A stretch of DNA of 64,000 nucleotides, from NCBI GenBank assembly GCA_049642465.1, contig JBAROV010000039.1, forward strand, positions 1 to 64,000. The letters are read 5' to 3'. The notes below the pieces were generated by a model, which was not told the origin of the DNA, did no database searches, and saw only the letters and a list, made by a program, of their open reading frames with translations. A program made the position numbers and the translations under genes. Positions 54,880 to 63,302 of this stretch are shown here, piece by piece (the stretch's first letter is position 1; each line of letters starts with the position of its first letter). This stretch comes from CAWDPQ01 sp049642465. Lineage in GTDB: Bacteria > Acidobacteriota > Vicinamibacteria > Vicinamibacterales > 2-12-FULL-66-21.

Positions 54880-54903
54880 GTCGTGGGGGTGGGGCCCCAC
54901 GAC
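54880..54903 (+). terminator. intergenic hairpin between DUF1592 and DUF1552 genes
   Basis: GTCGTGGGG (54880-54888) pairs with CCCCACGAC (54895-54903), a perfect 9-bp stem with a 6-base loop. No T-run follows, so it may stabilise or limit read-through rather than end transcription, giving unequal amounts of the two proteins. Confidence 0.45.
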
Positions 54904-54925
54904 AAATCAATAAAAGAGAGGGCAA

Positions 54926-56272
54926 GTGATCATCACGCGCAAGCATCTGCCCCGTCGGACGTTCCTCAGAGGGATGGGCGCCATCATTGCCCTGCCGGCG
55001 CTCGACGCGATGACGCCTGCGTTTGCGGCGGCTGGTCGCGCCGCAAAATCTCCCCTGCGCCTCGCGTTCACCTACGTGCCCAACGGCATCACGATGAACG
55101 AGTGGACCCCGAAGGGTGACGGCCGCGGCTTCATCTACTCCCGCGTGATGAAGCCGCTCGAACGGTTCCGTGAAGATACGGTCGTCCTGTCAGGGCTGGC
55201 GCACCGCAACGGTTACGCGCTCGGCGACGGCCCGGGGGATCACGCTCGTGCCGCCGCGTCGTACCTCACCGGAGTTCACCCGAAAAAGACGGCCGGCGCA
55301 GACATTCAGAACGGCATCTCGGTCGACCAGCTCGCCGCGCAGCATCTCGCGTCAGAAACTCGTTTCTCTTCGATCGAACTCGGCTGCGACGATTCGCGGA
55401 CGATCGGCAACTGTGATTCCGGCTACTCGTGCGCCTACACGAACAGCCTCGCGTGGCGCGGTCCGGCCACACCGATGCCTCCCGAGACGAACCCGCGCCT
55501 GGTGTTCGAACGGCTATTCGGCGACATCGACACGAGCCTGCCGGCTGAAGTCCGCGCGCGCCGGCTGCATCATCGGCGCAGCATCCTCGATCTCGTCGCA
55601 GGCCGCACGGCGCAGCTCACCTCAGAGCTTGGCACCACCGATCGGCGAAAGCTCGATGAGTATCTGTCGTCAATTCGCGAGATTGAACGTCGAATCGAAC
55701 AGTCCGAAAAGGATCTGACCGGCCTCAATCCGGCGATCGACAAGCCAACCGGCATCCCGGTGCTGTACGCGGACTACGTGAAGTTGATGTTCGACCTGCA
55801 GCTCGTCGCGTTCCAGACCGATCTCACGCGCGTCGTGACGATGATGATGGGACGGGAGGGCAGCATGCGGACGTATCCGGAGATCGGCGTGCCGGATCCG
55901 CATCACCCGCTCACGCACCATCGCGGGAACGCGGAGTGGATTGAAAAGGTTACGCAGGTAAACACGCTGCACATGGAGCTGTTCGCCGGGTTCATCGACA
56001 AACTCAAGGCAACGCCCGACGGCGACGGGACGCTTCTCGATCACTCAATCGTGGTGTACGGCAGCGGCCTGGCCGACGGCAATCGTCATACCCACAACGA
56101 CCTGCCCGTGCTGATGGTGGGACGCGGCGCTGGGTTCAAGACCGGCACGCACATCGTGTATCCGAAGGACACGCCGATGACGAACCTCTATCTGACGCTG
56201 CTGGACAAGATAGGGGTGCAACAGGAGCAGCTCGGGGATAGTACGGGTCCGATTGGGGAACTGACGCTGTAA
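54926..56272 (+). CDS. Tat-exported DUF1552 protein
   Basis: The start is GTG 54926, with AGAGAGGG upstream. The protein has 448 aa. The Tat signal is LPRRTFLRGMGAIIALPALD. Family blocks: LAFTYVPNGITMNEWTPKGD, SGLAHRNGYALGDGPGDHAR and HHPLTHHRGNAEWIEKVTQV, with a final SGLADGNRHTHNDLPVLMVG. The metal-binding type histidines and aspartates suggest an alkaline-phosphatase-like or sulfatase-like fold. It is paired with the DUF1592 protein. Substrate unknown. Confidence 0.9.
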   Translation: MIITRKHLPRRTFLRGMGAIIALPALDAMTPAFAAAGRAAKSPLRLAFTYVPNGITMNEWTPKGDGRGFIYSRVMKPLERFREDTVVLSGLAHRNGYALGDGPGDHARAAASYLTGVHPKKTAGADIQNGISVDQLAAQHLASETRFSSIELGCDDSRTIGNCDSGYSCAYTNSLAWRGPATPMPPETNPRLVFERLFGDIDTSLPAEVRARRLHHRRSILDLVAGRTAQLTSELGTTDRRKLDEYLSSIREIERRIEQSEKDLTGLNPAIDKPTGIPVLYADYVKLMFDLQLVAFQTDLTRVVTMMMGREGSMRTYPEIGVPDPHHPLTHHRGNAEWIEKVTQVNTLHMELFAGFIDKLKATPDGDGTLLDHSIVVYGSGLADGNRHTHNDLPVLMVGRGAGFKTGTHIVYPKDTPMTNLYLTLLDKIGVQQEQLGDSTGPIGELTL

Positions 56273-56273
56273 C

Positions 56274-56312
56274 AAGGGAGAAGGGAAAAGGGAGAATTTT
56301 CCCTTCTCCCTT
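56274..56312. terminator. bidirectional terminator-like hairpin
   Basis: A perfect 16-bp inverted repeat: AAGGGAGAAGGGAAAA (56274-56289) and TTTTCCCTTCTCCCTT (56297-56312), loop of 7. It lies exactly between two convergent genes, two bases after one stop and four before the other. Its purine-only arm makes it also a simple-sequence element. Confidence 0.65.
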
Positions 56313-56315
56313 TCC

Positions 56316-57254
56316 TCAGTGCATCTCGACGGCACACGTGCCGAGACCCCCGCGAAAGTAATTGAACTGCACGTTGGGATGATCGCCCAGCAGAGACATC
56401 GGCACTGACGCATCGACTATCCGCTTCGAGATCATATAGGCGGTGAGACGCTGGCCGAAGGGGTTGTCGTGCTGACCGGCATGCCAGATGGAGACCTTCT
56501 CGGCCTTCCAGGTTTCGGCCGGACCAACCGTGATGGCGCGCGTCGGTACCAGGGAAATGTTTCCTCCACCGCTCGTGCGGGCATTCTGCGCGATCGTCAA
56601 CGGATGGAGATCCACGACGCGGGTGGTCAGCTTGCGATAGTCCGATGCCGGCGGAGGCGCATCCTTGTATTTTCCCTTTCGCTGCAGCGGATCGTTGAAC
56701 GCCCAGTGCTTCACATCTCCCTGACCACCCTGCATGACGGCGCAGCGAATGCCTGTCTCCCACGTGGCGCGATAAGCGCGCGTGTCCGCTTTCGGAAAGT
56801 GAAGATGCGAATCCGGCATCCGCAGCGAACGCTGAATGCGGTTGAAGCACAGCTCCCTGTCTGCACGTTCGAAGCTCAGCGGATGCGTCACTGGTACTTC
56901 ACGGTCGGTTGAGGTATCGAACCATTCGTCCATCCCCCAGAAATGGCCGGAACGGACGTCGTCCCCCAGTGCATTGACGATTCGAGCGACGAGCGGCAAC
57001 TGCTCGGTCGGACCGATTGGTCCGCAGATCCCGACAGGATTGTCGTCCGTGCTTTGGCGCCAGGCGTCCACGTATTCCAGCGCTTCGGCGAGGTAGAACT
57101 CCTCGAGGGTGTCGTAGAGGAGGACGGTAAATCCCGGCCGGGATAGTTTCAGGAGATCTTTCGGAGTGAGTCGCGCCGCCGCGTCGATGAGATCGGCGTC
57201 GAGGGTGGTGTAGTCCCACCAGTCGGGGGCGATGGTGCTCGGTGGGCGACTCAT
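56316..57254 (-). CDS. NagB-like (glucosamine-6-phosphate deaminase/isomerase family) protein
   Basis: The protein has 312 aa. VGICGPIGPTEQLPLVARIV matches the N-terminal phosphate-binding part. SGHFWGMDEWFDTSTDREVP matches the FNMDEY motif, and MQGGQGDVKHWAFNDP aligns with the GGVGNDGHIAFNEP catalytic loop. The catalytic Asp position is displaced by one residue and the following Glu is Asp. It is therefore in the NagB family but probably acts on another sugar. Tail: LGDHPNVQFNYFRGGLG. Its 5' leader is the GTCTTTG repeat region. It is last in the minus-strand run of the sugar locus. Confidence 0.82.
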   Translation of the reverse strand: MSRPPSTIAPDWWDYTTLDADLIDAAARLTPKDLLKLSRPGFTVLLYDTLEEFYLAEALEYVDAWRQSTDDNPVGICGPIGPTEQLPLVARIVNALGDDVRSGHFWGMDEWFDTSTDREVPVTHPLSFERADRELCFNRIQRSLRMPDSHLHFPKADTRAYRATWETGIRCAVMQGGQGDVKHWAFNDPLQRKGKYKDAPPPASDYRKLTTRVVDLHPLTIAQNARTSGGGNISLVPTRAITVGPAETWKAEKVSIWHAGQHDNPFGQRLTAYMISKRIVDASVPMSLLGDHPNVQFNYFRGGLGTCAVEMH

Positions 57255-57258
57255 GTCG

Positions 57259-57375
57259 TCTCTGGTCTTTGGTCTTTGGTCTTTGGTCTTCGGTCTCTGG
57301 TCTTCGGTCTTCGGTCTCTGGCTTTGATCGTTAGACCAAAGACAAATGACTAAAGACCAAAGACGAGAGACTAAA
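57259..57375. repeat. GGTCTTT heptamer repeats with inverted copies
   Basis: GTCTTTGGTC occurs three times with a 7-base period (57265, 57272, 57279), followed by GGTCTTC/GGTCTCT variants to about 57320. The reverse complement GACCAAAGAC occurs at 57334 and 57355. The two arms can form a long hairpin. The block fills the whole gap between two genes and supplies the stop codon of the PIG-L gene and the leader of the NagB-like gene. Confidence 0.75.
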
Positions 57376-58177
57376 GCCCATCATCGAGCGCTCGCTCGTA
57401 CCGCACATTCACGAGATATTTCGATCCCAACGCGTCACGCAGCGGATCCGCGGAGTCGGCACAGAAACCGAGATGCAAGTGGCGCCGCCAACCTTCCGCG
57501 AAGCGGAACTTGCGAGAAAGCCTGCCGACTTCCAGGCTGAACTCCTCCATTGTCCGCACGAAGCTGTCCATACCCTGGGTCGCGTCCAGAAACGTGCCCT
57601 GGCTGACGTGGCACGCGAGCGCGGTGCGTTTCACCGCGTGAACGGTGCTGGTATCGACGAAGGCACCCGGGTGCACCCGGCGTCGAAGGCCATCCCGCAG
57701 TCCGTGCGGGCTCGCGTGATAGATCGTGACCTCGCGAGCGGCCGGCTTGCGCGCGGGAGCCGTGCGATATCCGGGCATGCCGCGGACGAATGCCGCCGAC
57801 ACGGCGAGTCGTGCCGTGATCATGTGATCCTCCATATAGTCTTGCGGAGAATGCGTGAGGACCACGTCGGGATCGACTTCGCGCACGATTGCGCCAAGCC
57901 GGCGGAGTGTGCGGTTCTCGTAGAAGATTTCCAAATCGTCGCAGATCGGCGCGTGCCAGACGGCGCGGAGCACGTCGGCCGCGGCGCGCGCCTCGCGCCG
58001 TCGTGAGCGTGCCGTCTCCACCGGCGACATTCTGAGACTCCCGAGATTGCCGCTCGACACATTCAGGTAATGAATTTCCCAGCCCCGCTCCCTGAGCAGC
58101 AGCAGCGTGCCCGCCATCATGAATTCGATGTCGTCCGGGTGCGCCGCGACCGCGAGCGCCCGGTGCACGCGGCTCAT
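57371..58177 (-). CDS. PIG-L/LmbE-family deacetylase
   Basis: The start is ATG 58177, overlapping the upstream gene by four bases; a longer frame lies inside that gene. The protein has 268 aa. The zinc motif AVAAHPDDIEFMMAGTLLLL is at residues 9-28, and MEDHMITARLAV supplies the third ligand His near 140. Family members remove N-acetyl groups from GlcNAc-containing compounds. Together with the NagB-like gene this suggests amino-sugar breakdown. The stop codon comes from the GGTCTTT repeat. Confidence 0.88.
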   Translation of the reverse strand: MSRVHRALAVAAHPDDIEFMMAGTLLLLRERGWEIHYLNVSSGNLGSLRMSPVETARSRRREARAAADVLRAVWHAPICDDLEIFYENRTLRRLGAIVREVDPDVVLTHSPQDYMEDHMITARLAVSAAFVRGMPGYRTAPARKPAAREVTIYHASPHGLRDGLRRRVHPGAFVDTSTVHAVKRTALACHVSQGTFLDATQGMDSFVRTMEEFSLEVGRLSRKFRFAEGWRRHLHLGFCADSADPLRDALGSKYLVNVRYERALDDGL

Positions 58178-59217
58178 TCCGTACGGATCTCGGAGATCTT
58201 GACGGAACGCCGGTCGGCCGCGGATTTGTCTGCCGCCGCGATGACGCGATGCGTCGCAAATGCGTCGGCAAAGCTGGTGAGCGGCATGTCCTGACCGGCG
58301 TCCAGCGCGTCGAAGAACGCCTGGAACTGCGTCTGATACGGATGGTCGGCCACGTCGCCGCTGTCGAGCATGCGCATCGAAAGCTGGCTCCAGGCGTGCC
58401 GATTCAGGCCGGCAAGCCTCTGCGAGTGGAACTTGTTGTCGAGCAAGCTCCCTTCGCTGCCGACGAGATGCGCGTGGAAGTAATACGGCTGCAGGCAATC
58501 GACAATCGCAGCAGTCTTGCCGACGCTCCCCCCCTTGAATCTCAGGATCGTCGTCGCGCTGGTTTGATACTCGTACGGCGTGAACAACGGACTGGCGCTT
58601 TGCGTCGCGTAACTCGTCACCTCGTCCACCTGGTCATCCATGCAGAGAAGCAACGCATCGAGAGCGTGACATCCGGCCGTCAGCAGTGCGCTCCCCCCCA
58701 TGTCCTTTCGCGTGTTCCATCGGTATTGGCCGTACCAGGGTCCGATACCGTGGTAGTAGTCCACTTCGCCGTAGTGGAGTTTGCCCAGCAGCCCTGCATC
58801 GATGACCGCTTTGGTGGCGAGGAACTGCGACGAGAAGCGGCATTCGAAGCACACGCACGTCCTGACGCGCGCTTCGGCGACCGCTTTCTTCATCTGCACG
58901 ATCTCGTTCCAGTCAACCGCCAGCGGCTTCTCAATGATGATGTGCTTGCCGTGGCGCGCGGCCTGAATGAACTGCTCGGCATGCTGATTTGGATAACTCG
59001 TGATATCGACGACGTCGATGTCGGGGCTCGACAGCATCGCCGTGAGATCCGAGTACACGCGGATGGGCGTGCCGTGGCGTGCGCTCAACTCGTCTGACGA
59101 CAGCGGCCGCGAGGACCACACCGCCGTGACCTGCCCCTGCCGCGTGCCCTGGATGGCTCCGATGTGGGCGGTGGCCGCCCAGCTGTAGCCGATGACGCCC
59201 ACGTTGTGTTTTTTCAT
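58174..59217 (-). CDS. Gfo/Idh/MocA family oxidoreductase (cytoplasmic)
   Basis: The start is ATG 59217; a TTG at 59241 is less likely. The protein has 347 aa and no signal peptide, unlike the one at 22860. Rossmann fold: NVGVIGYSWAATAHIGAIQG. The EKP motif is IIIEKPLAVDWNEIV. LLTAGCHALDALLLCMD has the catalytic-type His region. It probably oxidises or reduces a sugar at C2 or C3 with NAD(P). It is in the same operon as the PIG-L gene. Confidence 0.88.
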   Translation of the reverse strand: MKKHNVGVIGYSWAATAHIGAIQGTRQGQVTAVWSSRPLSSDELSARHGTPIRVYSDLTAMLSSPDIDVVDITSYPNQHAEQFIQAARHGKHIIIEKPLAVDWNEIVQMKKAVAEARVRTCVCFECRFSSQFLATKAVIDAGLLGKLHYGEVDYYHGIGPWYGQYRWNTRKDMGGSALLTAGCHALDALLLCMDDQVDEVTSYATQSASPLFTPYEYQTSATTILRFKGGSVGKTAAIVDCLQPYYFHAHLVGSEGSLLDNKFHSQRLAGLNRHAWSQLSMRMLDSGDVADHPYQTQFQAFFDALDAGQDMPLTSFADAFATHRVIAAADKSAADRRSVKISEIRTE

Positions 59218-59237
59218 GAGTTCGTCTGAATGCAACG

Positions 59238-59915
59238 TCAATGCGTAAAGCGCTCCTGAAACTTCCTTAGGCTTTCCACGGTCAATCCCGGTTTCTTCAC
59301 GAACTCCAGCACCTCGCGCTCGTACGCTCGCACGCGCATCGCCTCTTCTGCCACACGTTCGGCGACTGCGTCAGGAATCGTGAGCAGCCCATTCACATCG
59401 CCGTGAAGCACATCGCCCGGTTGGACGGCGAGACCGTCAAGCGTCACCGGCACATTCACCTCACAGATCACCGGGTTGCCATGCGAGACGACGAAACCCG
59501 GGCAGAAATACTGGATGCCGAGCGCGCGCACTTCATTGACGTCGCGCAGGCCGCCATCAGAAACGCATCCCACCGCACCCAGCGCCTTTGCGGTCGTGGC
59601 CATGACTTCGCCCATGTGGCACGAGCGGCTGGGCTCCGGGCCGATGTCCTTGATCACGATCACCGCGGGCTTCGGTGCCTGCTCGACTGCCGCCCACAAG
59701 CGAAGCAATCCACGTTCATCGCGGCGGGATTCGCTCGTACTGTCGGCGGTGCACGTGACCGCATAGCCAATCGTGGAACCAAGCTCGGGAAAGGCACATC
59801 GAAGGTGCCAGCCGGCAAAACCGTCGACCCGTCGGCGAACGCCGAATCGCTCAATGGCGTTTGAGACGGTCGGGCTGTCGATTCGGCGCAGCGCATCGAG
59901 CTGCTCGTCGCTCAA
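59238..59915 (-). CDS. RraA-like / HMG aldolase family protein
   Basis: The start is uncertain: AAAGGAGG (59936-59929) is followed by CTG (59924) and by TTG (59915); TTG is used here. The frame is open to TTG 59966. The protein has 225 aa. The RraA fold is seen in LSDEQLDALRRIDSPTVSNA, GEVMATTAKALGAVGCVSDG and GLRDVNEVRALGIQYFCPGF, then LHGDVNGLLTIP. The G-L-R-D active-site pair of class II aldolases is present. It is first in the minus-strand sugar operon; TACAAT (59951 region) is a likely -10 box. Confidence 0.82.
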   Translation of the reverse strand: MSDEQLDALRRIDSPTVSNAIERFGVRRRVDGFAGWHLRCAFPELGSTIGYAVTCTADSTSESRRDERGLLRLWAAVEQAPKPAVIVIKDIGPEPSRSCHMGEVMATTAKALGAVGCVSDGGLRDVNEVRALGIQYFCPGFVVSHGNPVICEVNVPVTLDGLAVQPGDVLHGDVNGLLTIPDAVAERVAEEAMRVRAYEREVLEFVKKPGLTVESLRKFQERFTH

Positions 59916-60039
59916 GCGAACCAGGAAACCTCCTTTACTCAGCGCGGAGCGTATTGTATTAAACAAAACCTCTGTAGTAGAAATGAAACCTCGTTTTCAA
60001 AAACCCTGCACGCGCTCACGCCCTCTCGGAGGTCTGCCC

Positions 60040-62496
60040 ATGCGTCCGCCTTTCGCTTCGCGATTTGCGATGTCTGTCTCGACAGCCCTCCTCCTTTTCA
60101 GCGCCTCGACGTCACACCCTGCCGCCCAACGCACGCTCTCATCCCCTTCGGCTGATGATCCGTCGTTGATCGATGTCACACGCGCGACGGTTGTCACGCC
60201 CGCCGGGTTGAACGTCCAGGAGCGAACCGCTGTGCGCGTGCTCGTCGAAGAAGTGGCGCGACGGACGAACGTCAGGATGCCAGTGGCGACTGAATGGCCA
60301 GCCGACTCGGTTGCCGTCATCGCCGTGGGTCCCGTCGCCAGCTCGTCAAACTGGGCAGCGAGAGGACTCAGGAATGCGGGGGCCGCAGCAAATCCCGCTC
60401 GTGAGGGGTATCGGCTGTCGCTGAACAAAACCGGACGTGGCGCGCCGACGGTTCTCGTGCTCGGCGCCGATTCGCGCGGCGTGCTTTTCGGCGTCGGTCG
60501 CCTGCTGCGAGAGCTGCGCATGGCGCCAGCGTCCATCCGCGTGCCTGACGGACTGGCAATCGTGTCGGCACCATACGTGGCACTGCGCGGACATCAGCTC
60601 GGATATCGTCCCAAAACAAATGCCTACGACGCGTGGGACGTGCCGATGTGGGAGCAGTACATCCGCGATCTTGCGGTCTTCGGCACCAACGCCATCGAGC
60701 TGATTCCGCCGCGTTCGGACGATGCGCCCGACAGCCCGCATTTTCCGCTGCCGCAGATCGACATGATGGTGGAGATGTCGCGCATCGCCGACGAGTACGG
60801 ACAGGACGTCTGGATCTGGTACCCCGCGCTCGACAAGGACTACGGCGACCCGAAGCAAGTGGAATTCGCGCTGCAGGAATGGGCGGAGGTGTTTTCGAAG
60901 CTGCCGCGCATCAACGCCATCTTCGTCCCCGGCGGCGATCCGGGTCACACGCAACCGAGGCACATGATGGCGCTCCTCGAGAAGCAGACCGCGAGCCTTC
61001 ACAAATACCACCCCAAGGCTGAAATGTGGATGTCGCCGCAAGGCTTCACCAAGGAGTGGATGGACGAGTTCTACGGCATCCTCAAGACCGAACCCACCTG
61101 GCTGACGGGCATCGTGTTTGGTCCGCAGGTCCGCGACAGCCTGCCGGTCCTGCGCGCCAGCCTCCCGAAACGTTATCGGATCCGCCATTATCCCGACATC
61201 ACCCACAGCCTTCGCAGCCAGTATCCCGTCCCGGACTGGGACGTCGCCCACGCGCTGACCTCGAACCGCGAACAAATCAATCCAAGGCCGCTCGATCAGG
61301 CACTTATCTTCCGTTCGCTGCTGCCCTACGTGTCGGACTTCATCACTTACTCAGAAGGGGCGAACGACGATGTGAACAAGATTGTGTGGAGCGGATTGGG
61401 TTGGGATCCGAAGACCGATGTGCTGCAGATCCTCCACGACTACAGTCGCTACTTCCTCGGCGAGCGCTACACCGACTCATTCGCGCAAGGGTTACTTGCG
61501 CTCGAGCGGAACTGGCGCGGCCCTCTGGCTTCCAATACATCCGTCTACACCACGCTCGAGCAATTCCAGGCGATGGAACGCGCCGCGACTCCGCGAGATC
61601 TCAGGAACTGGCGCTTTCAGCAGGCGCTCTATCGCGCCTACTACGACGCCTACGTGCGAAGCCGGCTGCTGCACGAGACGGCCATCGAGGAACGCGCGCT
61701 CGATCGGCTGCGCGGTGCGACACGAGGCGCGACGCGCGACGCCATGGTTGACGCCCGCCGAATCCTGGACGACGTGCAGCAGAAACCCGCGCCGGAATGG
61801 CGCCTCCGTGTCTACACCCTGGCCGAGGCGCTCTTTCAGAGCATCCGTCAGCAACTGAGTGTGGAGCGCTACCGCGCGATTGCCGTCGGTCGAGGCGCGA
61901 CGCTCGACAGCCTCGAAACCCCCTTGAACAACCGCGGCTGGCTGTTGGCGCGCTTCGAGGAAATCTCCGCCCTCCCGAGCGAAGACGATCGTATGTCAGC
62001 AATCGACCGGGTCGTCCGATGGACCGATCCAGGACCCGGCGGGTATTACGACGATCTCGGAAATCCCAACCAGCAGCCGCATCTGTTGCGCGGGTTGCCG
62101 TATGAAGAGGATCCGCAGCGGTTCAAATCCACGATGACCGGGTTCGGTTATCGGCCGGATTGGCGGCTATCCTGGATGACACACGCGGAGTCGTTCTGGG
62201 AGGCGCCGCTGCAGATGCGATACACGAGTCTCGATCCGGCGGCGCGCTATCGCATCCGGATCGTGTACGCAGGCGACGTCTTCAGCATGACGACGCTGAT
62301 CAAGCTGGTGGCGAACGACCGCTACGAAATTCACCCGCCGCTGCGAAAGGAGTCGCCGATCAAGCCGGTGGAGTTCGACATTCCCCTCGAGGCCACGCGC
62401 GGCGGCGAGCTGACCTTGACGTTCAGTGCACCGCCTGGAATGGGAAGCGCCGGCCGCGGCAATCAAATCGCTGAAGTCTGGCTGATGAAAAAGTAG
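60040..62496 (+). CDS. exported glycoside hydrolase, GH20/GH67-like
   Basis: The start is ATG 60040, with GGAGG eight bases upstream; the longer frame covers the opposite gene. The protein has 818 aa with a signal peptide. Residues about 60-190 look like the N-terminal domain shared by GH20 and GH67 enzymes (TVLVLGADSRGVLFGVGRLL; LRELRMAPASIRVPDGLAIV). A TIM-barrel-like part follows (YVALRGHQLGYRPKTNAYDA; FGTNAIELIPPRSDDAPDS). The C-terminus has a beta domain. Catalytic acids cannot be named with certainty. It probably releases sugars in the periplasm for the rest of the locus. Confidence 0.78.
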   Translation: MRPPFASRFAMSVSTALLLFSASTSHPAAQRTLSSPSADDPSLIDVTRATVVTPAGLNVQERTAVRVLVEEVARRTNVRMPVATEWPADSVAVIAVGPVASSSNWAARGLRNAGAAANPAREGYRLSLNKTGRGAPTVLVLGADSRGVLFGVGRLLRELRMAPASIRVPDGLAIVSAPYVALRGHQLGYRPKTNAYDAWDVPMWEQYIRDLAVFGTNAIELIPPRSDDAPDSPHFPLPQIDMMVEMSRIADEYGQDVWIWYPALDKDYGDPKQVEFALQEWAEVFSKLPRINAIFVPGGDPGHTQPRHMMALLEKQTASLHKYHPKAEMWMSPQGFTKEWMDEFYGILKTEPTWLTGIVFGPQVRDSLPVLRASLPKRYRIRHYPDITHSLRSQYPVPDWDVAHALTSNREQINPRPLDQALIFRSLLPYVSDFITYSEGANDDVNKIVWSGLGWDPKTDVLQILHDYSRYFLGERYTDSFAQGLLALERNWRGPLASNTSVYTTLEQFQAMERAATPRDLRNWRFQQALYRAYYDAYVRSRLLHETAIEERALDRLRGATRGATRDAMVDARRILDDVQQKPAPEWRLRVYTLAEALFQSIRQQLSVERYRAIAVGRGATLDSLETPLNNRGWLLARFEEISALPSEDDRMSAIDRVVRWTDPGPGGYYDDLGNPNQQPHLLRGLPYEEDPQRFKSTMTGFGYRPDWRLSWMTHAESFWEAPLQMRYTSLDPAARYRIRIVYAGDVFSMTTLIKLVANDRYEIHPPLRKESPIKPVEFDIPLEATRGGELTLTFSAPPGMGSAGRGNQIAEVWLMKK

Positions 62497-62504
62497 AGGA
62501 CGTC

Positions 62505-63302
62505 ATGGAATCGCCCTGGGAGAGCCCGATCCGCCGGCGTCTGCGCGAGTCCCAGCCCGTGTTCGGCTGCACTATTACGTCGACGAGTCTGGAAATTGCC
62601 GCGCGCGCGGCGTCCGCAGGCTTTCATTTTCTCTGGCTCGAGCTCGAGCACTCGCCCGTCACCCTCGAAACCGTTCGCCATATCGTGCTCGCCACGCGCG
62701 ACCTGCCGGCCGTGCCGTTCGCGCGGGTTCCGGTGACCGAGACGTGGACGGCCAAGCGGGTGCTCGACGCAGGCGTTCACGGCGTCGTGTTCCCGTTCGT
62801 CAGCACGCCGGCGCTTGCGAAACAGGCGGCTGAGGCATGTCGCTATCCGCCGGCCGGCCGGCGCGGGTCCGGTGCAAGTCTCGCCACCAGCTGCTGGCCA
62901 GATCCGGATCGCTATCACGACTCTGCCGATCTCAACGTCATCGTTGTCGTCATTGTCGAGGAAGCAGCCGCGCTGCCGCACGTCGATCGCATTGCGGCGA
63001 CCGAAGGCGTGGACGTGGTGTTTGTCGGCACCGGTGATTTGTCGTTCTCGCTGGGATTGCGCGGACAGCAAAGCCACCCGCAGGTGGAAGAAGCCGCAAG
63101 TCAGGTGCTTGCCGCGGCGAAGCGTCACGGCAAAGTGGCCGGACGGCCTGCCGCTTCTCAGGAACAGACGCAGCGCTACATCGATCAGGGGTTCCTCTTC
63201 TTTCAGGCGCCATCCGAGCTTGCGCTGTTCGAAGCCGGTGCGCAGCAGTTTCTGGCGCCATACGGCATTCGCCCTGCCCTCCGTCAGCGGACGTTGTACT
63301 AA
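62505..63302 (+). CDS. HpcH/HpaI aldolase family protein
   Basis: The protein has 265 aa. FHFLWLELEHSPVTLETVRH and PFARVPVTETWTAKRVLDAG match the family, and GVHGVVFPFVSTPALAKQAA, CRYPPAGRRGSG and VFVGTGDLSFSLGLRG complete it. Class II metal-dependent aldolases of this family cleave 2-keto-3-deoxy acids to pyruvate or a similar acid and an aldehyde. It follows the hydrolase gene by eight bases and overlaps the next gene. Confidence 0.88.
   Translation: MESPWESPIRRRLRESQPVFGCTITSTSLEIAARAASAGFHFLWLELEHSPVTLETVRHIVLATRDLPAVPFARVPVTETWTAKRVLDAGVHGVVFPFVSTPALAKQAAEACRYPPAGRRGSGASLATSCWPDPDRYHDSADLNVIVVVIVEEAAALPHVDRIAATEGVDVVFVGTGDLSFSLGLRGQQSHPQVEEAASQVLAAAKRHGKVAGRPAASQEQTQRYIDQGFLFFQAPSELALFEAGAQQFLAPYGIRPALRQRTLY

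Noticed and set aside
57259..57375. Simple Rho-independent terminator in the heptamer block
   Set aside because: The arms are long, imperfect and repeated with a 7-base period, and no single stem followed by a T-run stands out.
58178..58498. 107-codon N-terminal extension of the PIG-L gene
   Set aside because: It overlaps the Gfo/Idh gene in another frame; the zinc motif is at the usual distance from ATG 58177.
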